Shown piece after piece: positions 10,401-23,455 of a stretch of 64,000 bases of DNA (its first letter is position 1; every line of letters starts with the position of its first letter). The notes beneath the pieces were generated by a model, which had not been told where the DNA came from, made no database searches, and saw only the letters and a list, made by a program, of their open reading frames with translations. The translations under genes and the position numbers were made by a program. The stretch is from Tyto alba (taxonomy: Eukaryota; Chordata; Aves; Strigiformes; Tytonidae), in contig NW_024881322.1 in the NCBI RefSeq assembly GCF_018691265.1, positions 6,386,001-6,450,000 of the forward strand. Reading direction: 5' to 3'.

Positions 10401-13400
10401 CCTCATGAAAAGAGCACTCAGGCTTGGTGCCATGTTGATACAGCCACACAGTCTCCAGTCTGGCACTGGTTTGGCTGGTATTTCTGGCTGGCACAGAGCT
10501 TGGGCAGAGCACAGGCTCATGTTTCTCTGCACAGTTATTCATGCAGATCTCTTCTTTCCAATGTCAACCCAAACAGCCCATCCATAAACAAAGCAGACCA
10601 GATAGACAGTATTGTCACTCAGCACTGACAAGATGCAAAACTCTGAAGTGACCTGAGGGAAAGGGCTGAGTCATGTTCATCATCAGAGTTTAAACAAGGA
10701 TAACAGCTTTTAATATTACTTGCGGCCCCAGGAAGGCTTTTGGTGATTTCTCTAAAGTCTCAGTGTTGATCTTCACATTTTTTAGCTCAGCTGAACTTTA
10801 AAATATATTGAAAGCTCAGGTGCAATTCCTCTGGGGTGCAGAAAGAACAAATGCCAGATAATGATGACAAAATGTACTGCTTGCCATAGTCAGTGGATTG
10901 GTTCAAATACAGACCAGAAGTCACCAGAGAGTATACAACCATAAATGGGAATTTGCTGATCAGGTAGAAATAGGTTGATGCTTTTATGTTTAAGATTTTG
11001 TCTCAAGCAATTTCCACTTGATTGGTACTCTGACTGGGAGATGCACAGAAGACAGTGCTCATGCAAGGAAACGTATGATCTACTAAGAAATAACTCATCC
11101 TGCTCACGGCAAAAGACATGCCAATCAGGAATATTTCATATCTGAAAGCTGCATATCTGCTAGGAGATCAGGAGCAAAGCGCTAGACCACAGCTGATCAG
11201 TTGTGCCTGAGGATCTGCTCATCCACTTATGGACTGATTCCACGGTGATTGGAAGGAAATGTATTTATGATATACCTATTTTGTGAAATAGCTTTTTACT
11301 GCTCCTGCTGCAAAAGCTGAGCTGTCACTAAGTAGTGGTTTCTAACCTCTAGAGCTCTGAACCCAGTATTTTCTGCGGTAGCACATTCTGTCATAAGAAC
11401 TTTTGTTGGCTTATAGAAATTGTTTGTGTCTCTGAGCATCTTGGTTGGAGATAAAATAGGCACGGAGATTGGGATTCTTACTACACTGGCCAGGTTGGGT
11501 GTTTTCATACCTTCCCTCTTGAGAGGCACTTATAACAGTAGGATTTAGAGAAAAAAAAAGTGGGTACTAAGCCCATTCTGAAAATAAGTTCCTTGAAAAC
11601 TGCTCCGAGTTGGGTGCCCAAAGCCATAAGCCAGCCTGCAAAAATGCTTGGCCAGCAAAATTTTTCTGGGATACTCTATGAATTATTTAAGAGAAAAAAA
11701 ATATAGATATTCCCCCTCAGCCACACTTGATTTTTAAAAGGATATGAACTGAATCCCATTTAGAGAAGATTTAGAGATAAGGTTATGATTTGACCCTATG
11801 CCTCCTTGTCAGGCCCATGGAGGAAAGGGAGAGATGTCCTCCTTGTTTCACCAGTGTAGCCTGGCTTCTCAGAATTCTAGGATGGGGGGTGTGTCTTAAG
11901 AGGACAGTAGGCATGGTATGACTAGTGTGCTCTCTTCTGCCGTGCAAGGGGTGGGACCAAAACAGAGAACAAGGAGTGAGGAGCTGAGCCCTAGAGATGC
12001 CAAAACATTTGCTATCCCTGCCATGGTCACCAAACAGCTTCAGGTTTCAAGCTGTGGCGCCCAAGACTTTCCTTCCCCATGTCTAGAGCAAGGCCATCAA
12101 AGCAACCCTGAAGTTCCTTGTGTAGGCAGGGGGAAGGAAGGAAGAGCACAGTCAGGAAAGAAGTTATTGCCTTGCTAAAGAAAAATTATTCCAGTGCTGT
12201 GTCACACCTCGAGACAGGTTTAAAATGTGGCTCCCCAAGGAAGAATGAAAATGAATCTGCAAAGTTTGAAGCAATGAAAATAAATAAGGAAAGCCTTAAA
12301 CTTTTAGCCACCCATCCCATGACGGGGCTGGTTTAATAGCAACCTATACATTTTTGAAGACATGTAGTATGCAGCTGTTAGCTCCTTTGCGTAGCTAGTT
12401 TGCCTGCGCTAACAGAAGGGTATTTTGGCTCCAGATTTTGTTTCTGTGTGGTACTGGTATCTGAAGAAGGTCATTACATAAAGATGTATGAGCGTGTATA
12501 CATAAAAATATATGCACATGTACCAGGAATGAAGGTAACAGTCAACTAATTTGCTCGTGTTTTCTTTACTGCAGATACACACAAGTATACAAACACACAC
12601 ACAAATGAGTAGGAAAAGTCTAAGACAAAAGATGTGTGGCTTTGATGATATTTTTGATAGAAACTTAAAAAAAATAATAATAATCACAGTATCACAAGTA
12701 TCACCAAAGGAAACAGAGCTGTTCCCTGAGAAAAGAGTGAAATACAGAGGACGGGAAAACTGCGGCTGGATGGGCAGGTAGAGATGCCTCCAGCCATCCC
12801 ACTGCCATACTCTTGATGCATTGTTTGGGTTCTTCATCCTGGGACAGAGCCACAGGATCAAAGCAAGTGCCTTGGTGCCTCCTTGCACCCCAGCACTGGG
12901 ATAAGGATCACTGTTTTCCCTTTGTCAGAGAGGACTGATTTACATTTGCAAGCTCTCACGCAGACTCAGTTTAGCTTTAATCATAGCTTTCTGTCACTTG
13001 CGTGTGTCCCTTCTCCCCTCCCAGCCTCCTCCCCGCTCTACTCCAGTTTCCAGCTGCGGATGCTCATGCAGGCAGCGGAGCAGAACCCTGGAGATCCCAG
13101 TGCCCACCAGCACAGGGGGAGCTGAATGCTGCTCCAGCTTCCCAGCAGATCCCGCAGCACGCCCGGGGAGAAGCGGTTTGCTTGGCACGGCCTCGGCGCT
13201 GGGTCCCCGGTGGGCTGCAAGCGTGTGGGTGGGCAGCGGGAGGAAGGGACACAATCTGGAAGAGATGGGGGCTGCAGCTAACGGCTACCATAGCCTGCTG
13301 TTGCTTAGTGCCAGTGCTTCTGGTTTGCAGGGGGAAGCCTGTTATAGTCTTGCTGGTAAGCGCAGGAAAAACTCTTTGATGAGTCTTGGAGTCCTTGTTC

Positions 13401-16357
13401 AGGACCCTGAAGCATTTGGTAAAGCTGAAAAAGCCGGTGTGTACACAAGAGCAAAATGCACCAGATATGCTGTTATTCCTATGCGCATAACAAGAAATGC
13501 CCCTGTGCTTCAGGGTAGATTTTAATATGGAATATTATGAGCAAGCCAAGTGGATGAGTATGGTCCATAGACAAAGCTATGACATTACACAACTCAATAT
13601 GTCACATACAGTTACAACATGCAAAATACACACCAGGACTGTGTAAGGAGAAGCGTTTTGTTTAGCAGCTGAGGATGATAGTAAGAATGAGTACTGTTGA
13701 TGGATATTTAATCAGAGCAGTTCAGTGCTGGAGACTATTTCAGATGTGAAAGCTTGAGCTGACCTGCTATTCTGTACTATTTGAGCAAGAAAACTACAAG
13801 ATTAACACAGTTACTTTGTAAGCAAGAGCTAAGGATCTGTATGCTATAGAAAAGCAAGTTTCACTGGCAGTTTCACTGTCGTCTTCTTTGCACATTTAGG
13901 TAAGAAGTGGTGGAAGACAAGAAGGTGCTTTTAAATAACATGGCAGATACTTTTCCTGGAGGAGAGGTGAGTTTGTCTGAGTCCTGGTGATTTCCCACAG
14001 CTTCTAAGGAAAGGGACGACTCTCCAGGGCTGTACCTCCTGTTGTTCCTTTGATCTGCTTTCTGCACCTCAGGATGAGAGCAGGACGTGGTGGAGCGTCC
14101 TGCAGAAAAGCTCTGGCTTCGTTGTCTTCATCAAGTCAGGACTGCAGCCTACGCAGACCCAAGGTGCCTTTTACAGGGGCTAAGTTCAAAGCTCTACTGC
14201 CCTCAGGTTAAGACCTTATTGCTTAAACTTAAACTATACAAAGGGGTTCTTAATGCAGCAATGCTTAGAGGCCAGGGTTCATTTTGCATGTTTAAAATCA
14301 TGCATAATTCAGTTGCAAGTCAGAGGTGCATAAGCCTGAGAGCTCCTTCCAGCGCTTAATGCAATAGCTGACTCAGGCACACTGCAGGGTTTGAGGAGAT
14401 TTTTTGATAGGGTTGCTTCATTTTCCTGTAGGCTCCCAGGAGATCTAGCCACTCCTTGGTAGGGACAATGTCCGTCTTTTGTTTAAGGGCTACAGTTTTG
14501 CTTTCTTGTTTTGTTTCTTTGCCAAATGTGAAATGAGATGTCTAGGAGCAGGGTACCATGGTATATGCTTCAGTTTCCATACTAGAGTGAAGGAGCTCAG
14601 CTTTTGATTGAACAGAGGCAGCCAGATAAGACACAGTCAGTACTTTTATTCTGATTGTCAAAAACTATGAAACATTTTCATTATTTTCTATATAAGCACA
14701 GGACACCATCTTGCTTCTGTACAAAATGCAAGGCTGTCTCTTGTTCTACAGAATTACCTTTGTATAAACAAGTTTAAAATTACATGTATTCCCAACAACA
14801 AAACAAAAAAGTATAAGTTATAAATTAAAAAAATCTCCTGAGGTGCTGAGGTTATGCATGTCCAGAGAACATTCCTCCAGGCTACAAGGGTAGGAAAGGC
14901 AGCCCACCCATGCCCGAGCCTGACCAGCTGGCTTACAAAACCTTGGCGTAGAGGACAGAGGAGATTCTGTGCAACTCGTCACTCTTTGTTAGGTCAGCCA
15001 GTTCTCTTCAAAGAGGTGAAGGATCAGCAGGGAAGAAGAGTAATGATTTTTCAGGGATGGAGGGCGGGAAGAGGAGGGGAAGAAATGGCCAGAAGAGAGC
15101 AGTTGGACATCAAGAGAGGGCACAGACAAGGTCGGTGCTAAATCCAGCAGTGCAGCTGCATCTCTGCTCATCCTCTGCAGCAAAGCACTGGTGAACGTGG
15201 GCTAATGGGACACGTTGCGGGAGTGTTGGCAAATCCTGTGTGAGCTGATGTGCATGAGAATTTTCACACTGTAGACATAAAAAGACCCTAGACAAGGGCT
15301 CTGGTGTCATAGCACACTACAAGCTCGTGGCACATCAATACCCACCGCCGTTCAGGGCTTATCACAGTATTTGTTGTGGTGGTGGTGTGCATACTTTGAG
15401 AAGAGGCTGCTGCAAACAGCACCATGAAATTAAAGACAAAAAATAGCAATATTGAGTTTTTAATGGCAGTTGTGGTGTGCTGCAGCTCTAATGAACGGTT
15501 TAGTTTTGTAGTGTGATTAATTTCCTGGCACAGAGGAGGTTTTGTTAATCTTGGAGGACATAGAACTGGAAGGAGGGGAGAGAGTGGAAAACAGACATTT
15601 TAAACCTAGAAATTTAATTGCAAGATAGTGCCTGAAATATAAATTGATACATAGAACTGCTTTGAGAGATAAGCATTACCACTGACGTTGGTTTCTGGCA
15701 GACAGGATCATCACGCTATTATGAAAAAGATACGGCTGTGGGCTTTACTTTGTAATTTATATGGACATGAATTTGTTTGAGATAATTCTCTTGGCTGCTC
15801 CTCATTCTGTAACACAGCAGTGAAGCTCTGAACTCTTGCTATGGGCACATGACTTCATGGAAGGTTTGGAAATGCCCAGACTCTCTCTGAAACACAGTTG
15901 TGAGAATCAGGTTTATGAAGATTTTTCTCCAGTTCCCTTAAACCAAGTATTGAATACACCCTCCTGCATTCTCTTTGTTCTCCATAAGTTCTCTCAGGGG
16001 ATGGGCAAATGTATATCTTGCTAGAATAAGGCAATTCCTGTTCATTTGGATGTAGTTGAATTAGCTCATAATAATTAGATTCATAAATGGCAGGACTCAT
16101 CTAATTCCTTTATTGCTCTTCACTGTTTGACTTTCCAAGCACCAGGGTTTTTTTGGCTGGCTTTTTCTGCACTCTCAGATGTTCAGTAATTAGTAAGAGA
16201 GACACATAAAGCATTTTCACATCACAGAACAAGGCAAAGTTTACAAGTACCACTAAATCTCTAAGAAGGGATTCCCACAGTGATAATGGATGAAATGTTT
16301 GTAGGAGACATTTATCCACTGAAGTTGACCTTTTCTCTGTTTGAAGGTTTTAAGTGA
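10401..16357. other. Gene-free stretch
   Basis: I find no exon, RNA gene or repeat I would stand behind. Candidate frames at 12,409-12,888 and 12,998-13,525 are not recognisable proteins. The 13,000-13,260 part is locally GC-rich but lacks the CpG density or promoter boxes of a true CpG island. Confidence 0.55.
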
Positions 16358-16382
16358 TTTTTTTTTTTTTTTTTTTTTTTTT
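16358..16382. repeat. Poly-T tract (25 T)
   Basis: An uninterrupted run of 25 T residues with no recognisable retroposon body beside it. Confidence 0.95.
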
Positions 16383-19300
16383 AATCACGACTTCTGAATC
16401 ATGTTTAAAGTGGACAGATTTGAGCTCACAGCTGTGCTGCTCTTCTGCCTCCCTTGCGACAGCACTGTCAGTCCCTGGTGAGGCAGGTCACTGCCGTATG
16501 CAGGGTCTTTGGAGTTACTGCTTTTGTGTAGAGATCCCTCAGGCCACCTCATCCCTCCGTGGAACTGTCACACGGCGCAACACCAAACCATGCAGAGGTA
16601 CAAGCTCTGGCACAGAAGCCACGTAGCTGTACTCATGGGATGCTTTAACTCCATGGCAGGTCTGTGCAACACTGCACAAGCATAGCCGAATTCCTTTCAG
16701 GCTTGGTTCATGAAAAGCTCACATGGTGCCACCTCGAACAGTGATGTGCTTTTGACTTAGGGGTCCCCCAGGGCCTCTTTAATCTCATCCCACCCCTGAA
16801 GCTGGTGTGCCCTTACAGGTAGAACACCAAAAAGGGTATTATTTAAAAAAAAATGCTGGTCCTTTCTAACTTTGGTGGACCAGGCACTCTAACTGTGGAA
16901 ACTTAAGAGTGCATCAACTTTTTGGTATCATCTGGGTTTAATCCACTTCTGAAAGCTTGGTTTTGGTTTTAAATTATATTTTCAATGGGAAATTAGAGCA
17001 ATATCCTCAGGTTCTTGTACCTACCGTATAAATCCTGTATTGTATGTATTTGCAAATTGTTGTAAACAGGAAGTGTATGTTAAAGAAAGCAGATACACCT
17101 ACAAGCCAAAAGAGATAAAACAGTTGGATTTCCAGCTCTGTCTCCTTGGATTACCAGGGACCCCACAGTCTGTCTGTAATTCCTTTTCATCAAAACTCCA
17201 AAAACATCGCACCACTAAAAATCCACTGCTCTAAATCAGAGCAGCCCTGATGAGGGTTGCAAGAGTGTAGCAGGAGCAGAGACCAGGGGACAGAACTGCT
17301 TGCTGTCTTACTAAATGGATTTGCTCAAGGAAAGAATAGGTGGTTAACCCAGGTACTAGAGGCATTTTTGCATCAAAGACTTTGGATTGCATCGCATGTG
17401 AACAAAGCATACTGGCTCATCCCACCATATACAATCTTAATCCCATCTTTAGGAGGCAGCAAGAGGAAAAGGTATTTTAGTATCATCTGAGATCAAAGCA
17501 GGGAAGTGCACGAGGGGTGCAGATGAACTACTCCAAGTCATGCCCAACCTGAGACCAAATCTTAGCTGAGGCCTGATCAGACTGAGTTGATTTCACTTTC
17601 TGCCCTGCTTAATTCCAGCCATAGCATGAGGTACAAGATACAGCCAACTGCAGAGTCTTGTGCCTAGTATGTATAAATGTATATTTCATCTCTGAAAAGT
17701 GAATAATGAAACTAAGGGAAGAATAATAATGTTCCAATTGCATATAAAAGCTTTGCAAAAAGGCTTGAAAATACCTTGCAAGTAAACTATTTTGGTTGTA
17801 ATTGTCCTATAGTAATCACAGTCCTTTTTCTACACTACATCTGCAGTGGGTTATGTAAGATTATTGTGGGGGGCATAATTTATTGCAATATTCAGTAATC
17901 AGATAAGCGGTGTATTCACAGGAAGGAAGACATCATAGCATTCAGCCCTCTGTTCAGCTCAAAAATAGCTCAGATGTTAAAAAAAAAAAATAAAAAAAAT
18001 AAAGACATGATTGCAGGCACTTACTGATGCTGGGTTCCAGTGCCTTTTTCAGTGATAAGCAGTGCTTTGCTAGATGATATAAAAGCCATTTGATACTTAA
18101 CAAAAGAAAACCTCAATGGCTCAAACAGATCAAATACACCCAAGTGGCTACAACACAGAGCTGGATCAATGACCAATGGGCAATTATAGCTGGCATTAAT
18201 TTCACTTGGAAAGAAACTAAACTAGGAATTTCAGTTATCAAGAGAAAACCTTCCCAAGGTTTGTCAGCCTACCTATGAGTCAGACACTTCCTTATTGTTC
18301 CCTTAAACGAATTTTTAGCTGATGTCGTTTTTAACCGACTTAGAGACTCATGGAAGGGAAAGCATGCCTGTGCACTTACTGTAGCTCAGAAACATGAGCA
18401 TTAGTGACAGGCAGAGGACAGGTGAAGCATGTACAGGGCAAACACTGGTCAGATCTTGCTGGGTATAGCAGGGGCAGCATGACAAGATGATGATGGAAAA
18501 TGTTGATTGTGCTGCCTCCCAATAGTGCCTGCCCAGCAGCACTGCATGAGAACCCTTAAATCTCACAGCCCAAGCCGTTACCCAGCCACAGACATAACCC
18601 TCACCCTCTTTCAGACCCAGCTCGCCTTTGGCTTAGTCTTTGTTCATTCCAGACTTACTGTTAAATCTAGGTTTGTAAACTTGCTTTAAGTTCTAGTAAC
18701 AGGAGCATTTGAGATAAGGCGTGGGACCAGAGGCAAAAGGAAACTAGATTTGGTGCTGATGCCTGTAAATGCTTTCTCCCTAAAGTTTGATTTGACCATG
18801 TCCAAAAATAATGTTGGGGTTCAGGCTGGAATCCATGCCATAAGGATGGGAGAAGAGATGGGACCCCGTACGTTAGAGGTCATCTTTCTAGTTCTAACAC
18901 TGGAAGGGCACATTAAAAGAAGAGTTAGATGTAGGGCTCTGACTAGTGGGGCAGATGTCAGTGGCAAAGTGCTGCCGGGGTTTAGAGCTCACTCCAGTGA
19001 GCACCTACAAGTTCATAGGATGGAGATCACAGGGGTCCAAAGGGATAGAGCTAATGTTAGACTTCCTCATCTCATCTTTAACCCCCCTAGCTGCAACTAG
19101 AATCTTGCTTTAAACCCAGAAATGCCTATGAGCACAAAATCTAAAAATAGAGATTAATTTCACTTTGGCCTGAGTCATAAACTTCATCTGGCAACTTTTT
19201 TTGGGCTCTAATGATATCCTAACTCATCAGCTCCTGATTGCATTAGAAGTATTTCCCTGAATTCTGCAATCCAGCAGTATTTTCATAAGATGGGCTGCAT

Positions 19301-22300
19301 AAGTGAGTGTTTTCATACTGCTTAAGTCTTTATAAATGAGTTCTTTGAAGGAAGGGACCCAGTGTCTTAAGACTCTGCTATGCTGGATGAATCAGTCATT
19401 GAAACACTTCCATTTTGGTTGTACTATTGCTGCTGTAACTTTCTTTATTCCCTGACCAATTAATGACTTGTCCATGTCCTGAAACTGGGCATAAAAAAAC
19501 AATAATCTTATTATTGAATGTATGGTTTCATCTTGTTCTTTGTTTGAGGAGTATTTAAAAGTAATAAATGTGAGTAGAGGTGCAAGGAGCCACTAGATTC
19601 TCTGCAGAGCAAAATATTCTAGAAAAGGCTTTTTAGAAACATTGTGTTTAGTCAAGAGTTTTGCATCTCTGGCGATTGCCAAAACCCAAGACCTACCTGC
19701 TATGGCATGGCCATACCAAGTCCATAGAAAAGATTCAACCCGTGATCTCTTGATATATAGGCAAAGAGTATGTAAAAGAGGAAGTGTACAGAAAATCTAC
19801 CACTTGCTGTTCTGTTATGCGGGTTGTTTCTTACACTGGTGCCCTCCATCTGACCTAAACATGCTTTGGGGGGGACCTGGAAAACTGGTAGCTGTGATTT
19901 TCATACGGGAGCTGTAATAACAAGGCACTGTGTAGACTTCCCAAAGCCAGGAGTTGTATATCTGAAACTATTGCACTTTGGGGAAAAATGATCTTAGAAC
20001 AAATTGTGTAGTGCACGTGTTTCCCTCAGTTCACCTAGAGAGCAAAACTGAGGCTACTCAGCCTTCCTCAGCACCCCGTGTGCCTCACTAAGCAATGAAG
20101 TTAGAATTGAAGGAGACAATTATATTTAAATGGAATGCATTTTTCTTTTTTTTTTCTTTAAATTATTTTTTTTCTTTAAATTATTTTCACTTCTTAGAAC
20201 TCATTAAGTGAAACTGAACTGAACAGGCAGAAAAACAGTTTGAAAGTTCCCAGAGTTCATCATCTTAGTGTTTCAGTGAGGTGACTTAGAAGAATGACAT
20301 CTTGGTGACATCTTCTCAGTGGTCAAGGCAGGGTGGAAAGTTTCTTAAGAAGACAAGAAGAAAGCCACGGGGTTTTCTGATGAAGGTCTACTGCTGACTT
20401 GTCTGTCAAACATTAAAAATGAGTATTAAAATGGAAATTCCCCTCACCAGGTTGGACTGAGAAGTGGGAACCAGCATCTTGAGTTTCCAGCTGCACCTGT
20501 TTTCCTCTAACCAGCGATGTGCCAGTGGTGTTAGCAGAACTGAGTTGGGATGTCTTCAGGGCTCTCTTTGGATTTGCATCCCTGATGTGGTGGTGGCATG
20601 TGAGTTAGTTCAGTGGGAGAGCTAGATTCACACAAAAGCTTTCTGCCTTTTGTGATTAAAGTTCCTTCATGCCCATGCTAGTCTCTGGCAACTCCATTGG
20701 TCTGTTTTAGTGAACAAGGTCAACAATAAATCATGATTTGTGGGCAGATGAAGCAGACAGGCCAATGTTTGGAATACCTTCTCTCCCTTCCTCCCTTTCC
20801 TCCCACCATGAAGAGCATCTTCATAGAGGATTAGCAAGCGCAATTTACAACAGAGTCCACTGCATCATTTTCCCTTGTCATCAGTGGAGGAGCTTTTGTG
20901 AGCATTGAATGGACTGATTTTAATTCCATACTAATAAGGGACAAAACCACAAGCAAGAATCCCACAGATGCAGTGATATACGCAGCCAAAAAGCAAAACA
21001 AAAGTTATTTCCTATGGTATTAAATGGCTGCAAAAGGCTAGATAAATGAACACTCACCTACAGTTGTCTAACAAGTAGCAACTCTTCAAGCTTAGTTGTT
21101 GAAAACTTTGTTGTTCAAATATAAACTCTGCAAGGAACCTCGCCATCTTATCCCATCAATCTCTTAACCTGGATCTAACAGAAGACAGAAAGAATAAGGG
21201 AAGAGCACCAACAAGAAGACTTGCAGAATAAACATTTTCATCACTGAACAAAAAGATGGAAAAAGCAATCTTTTAACGAGAGTGCCCATTATGATATTAT
21301 GGTAATATAGAAAGGCACAGATGAAGAAAATGATGTTTAAAAAAATCTGGAAAGCCAGTAGAGCAATATCTCATAACAAACAGAGTGCTCTCAGTTACTG
21401 TGCCCTCCTGGCCCTCTTGGACCAGTCAAATGCTCCCCCTCTCAAATCTGAAACTTTTCTCAGGATCTCACACTGTTCTCAGACTTTGATCCACAGTTGC
21501 CAAGTACTTGCTGTGTTTCCCTTGAGAGGTTTGGGGAGGTACCTGCCATTCTTCTCCTATGGAGCTGTTGCAGTAGACTCTGAAGATCGTGGCCTTTCAG
21601 CAAAAGACCGGTTATTCAAAACCAAAGTACTACAGCAAAAAACAATCTGAAGGCAATAAATGTGCTATACATATGTCAGGTTCTCTGGGTCCCATCTGTT
21701 TACTTTTCTCAATTCATGTGGGAAGCTCTTTTGAGCAGCTACTGTCTCATTTGATATTTCAAATAATATGTCATTTGACATGGAAAGTACTTAACAAAGT
21801 GTATCTCAGGCCTAGCTCTGTTTGTGCTGGATCCAAGAGGGTAGTGTATTGACAATAAGAAATACAGAAATTTCTGCTTACAACAGCATTAGGGAAATAG
21901 CAATACATCAAAGCCCCTCTTTAAATATTAATTTGTTTACTTTGGTTCTAGAAATATTAATAAAATTGGCCTACAGTGGCAGATTGACCTGTCTTGAAGA
22001 AATCTATTCATTGTGAATTGTGGGGATCTAGCTAATAGGGAAAGACAGTTGCAATATTGTGGAACAATGTCACTGTTGATCACTGGGGAAAGAATCTGGC
22101 ACTTACTGCTGATTTTGAAGACATCTTTTTCCAGATAAATTAATAAATGTTATTACACACAGCATACGACTTTGCGCAGGTTGAACATAGCAGAATCCAA
22201 ATAAGCATGGAGATGTTCAAAGACCAGAACCAATAGCAGCTGAAGAACGAACTGCTGTTATTATCACTGACATAAAGTCAGAGCTCAGAGTTGTGAATAG

Positions 22301-23096
22301 GAGTTAGTCATTGGAAGGAAACCTAAATATTTACTCCGTCCCTAGTTCCAAGGACTACTTTTTCTCCTGTACTCATCGGTAGCTGTGTCAGATTTCTTTC
22401 TCTTGTCACCTCCTTTCATCTTCATATAAAAAGACTTAACCCATGGGAACACTCCCATATATCAGAGTGCAGATCCTGAGCCACGGGAAGAATACACTTG
22501 GTTTAGTTGAGGAGGGCTGGTCTCCCCAACTCATTGCAGTCCCTCACAAAAATAGCAAATATGGATTCAACCCAAGCTGCACTAGCCCTAGAAATATTAT
22601 CTAGAGGGATAAGCCAGTTACATTTTCTGCTCCGGCTGCTTCAGGTAGCACTTCCTAATCATCTGTTCATGAAGAGCCTCATGCATGTGATCAGAGTAGG
22701 TCCATCCCAGCTGTATGTTGCCAGATTGCATTCACATGTGGCAGAATCAGAACCAAATAGTCAGTATCTGGGAATGCCTCTGCCCATCAAGAAGCATGTC
22801 CTGATGCTCTGCTACAGCCCCTTTGCAGATGGAGGGATCGTGTTGTAGCTGGTAAGAAGCATGCCTTTTCTTGTTGTTTGGTCTTCATCTGTCCTGCTAG
22901 AATTCATTACAGGGTTTGCAAAAAGGCAACAAACTCACCCACCCTGGAAAACAGTTTTGAATTTATCTATTTAATTATTTATAAGTCGGTTTCTTTAAAA
23001 GAAAATTGCTTTGTAATCACAGAAACTACTGGTAACATTGGCCTTTGATGTTACAAAGTTTATTAGTAGAGCTGCATTTTGTATCTGAATAATGTA
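16383..23096. other. Gene-free stretch
   Basis: This is AT-rich DNA without a supported exon. A short duplicated pyrimidine/AT motif (ctttaaattatttt, twice) lies at about 20,155-20,187. Frames such as 22,507-22,848 show no domain. Otherwise I see nothing definite. Confidence 0.55.
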
Positions 23097-23118
23097 TTAT
23101 TCTGTGATTCTGTACTTA
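23097..23118 (+). repeat. Possible CR1 tail repeat
   Basis: Two adjacent octamers of the form ATTCTGTG and ATTCTGTA match the ATTCTRTG tail repeat that ends CR1 elements. The sequence just upstream is too diverged for me to trace a CR1 body, so this may be chance. Confidence 0.3.
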
Positions 23119-23339
23119 GGACTTCTCTCTACACAGGCAGTCAGAGGGAACGGGGGGGTCCTTTCTCCTTGGCACTTCTTGTATCATCCTTGAAATTTCT
23201 GACTTTTGCATGCAGAAGACTGAGCTCCTGAGAAAAAAGTTCCCAACATGGTTCAGTGTTGGCATTCATTTTCTTGTTAAGAGTTAATTATTTTTGTCCC
23301 TGAGTTACTGCCTCGGGTGGACACTCCAGAAGCACAATG

Positions 23340-23455
23340 CTTTGAACACAGGGCTGGAAGGGACTCCCTGGGAGCACAGTGTCGTGCCTCCTGGTATGGC
23401 AGGCAACTGTGCCAGACTGTTCTTGTTGGGAAAACTCCATGTGAAAAGCATCTAG
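23340..23455 (-). mobile_element. CR1 LINE 3' end fragment (antisense)
   Basis: The plus strand reads 'ggctggaagggactccctgg' at 23,352 followed by a diverged counterpart of the 'gatcatctagtccaacccc' block. This is the reverse complement of a CR1 3' end ('...ttccaacc'). The tail octamers are not preserved. Identification is by eye against the family consensus, and the inner edge is uncertain. Confidence 0.5.

Noticed and set aside
12998..13525. Cluster of open frames on both strands in a GC-rich patch
   Set aside because: I considered an unannotated exon or small CpG island. CpG density is modest, no GC or CCAAT boxes were found, and none of the proteins is recognisable.
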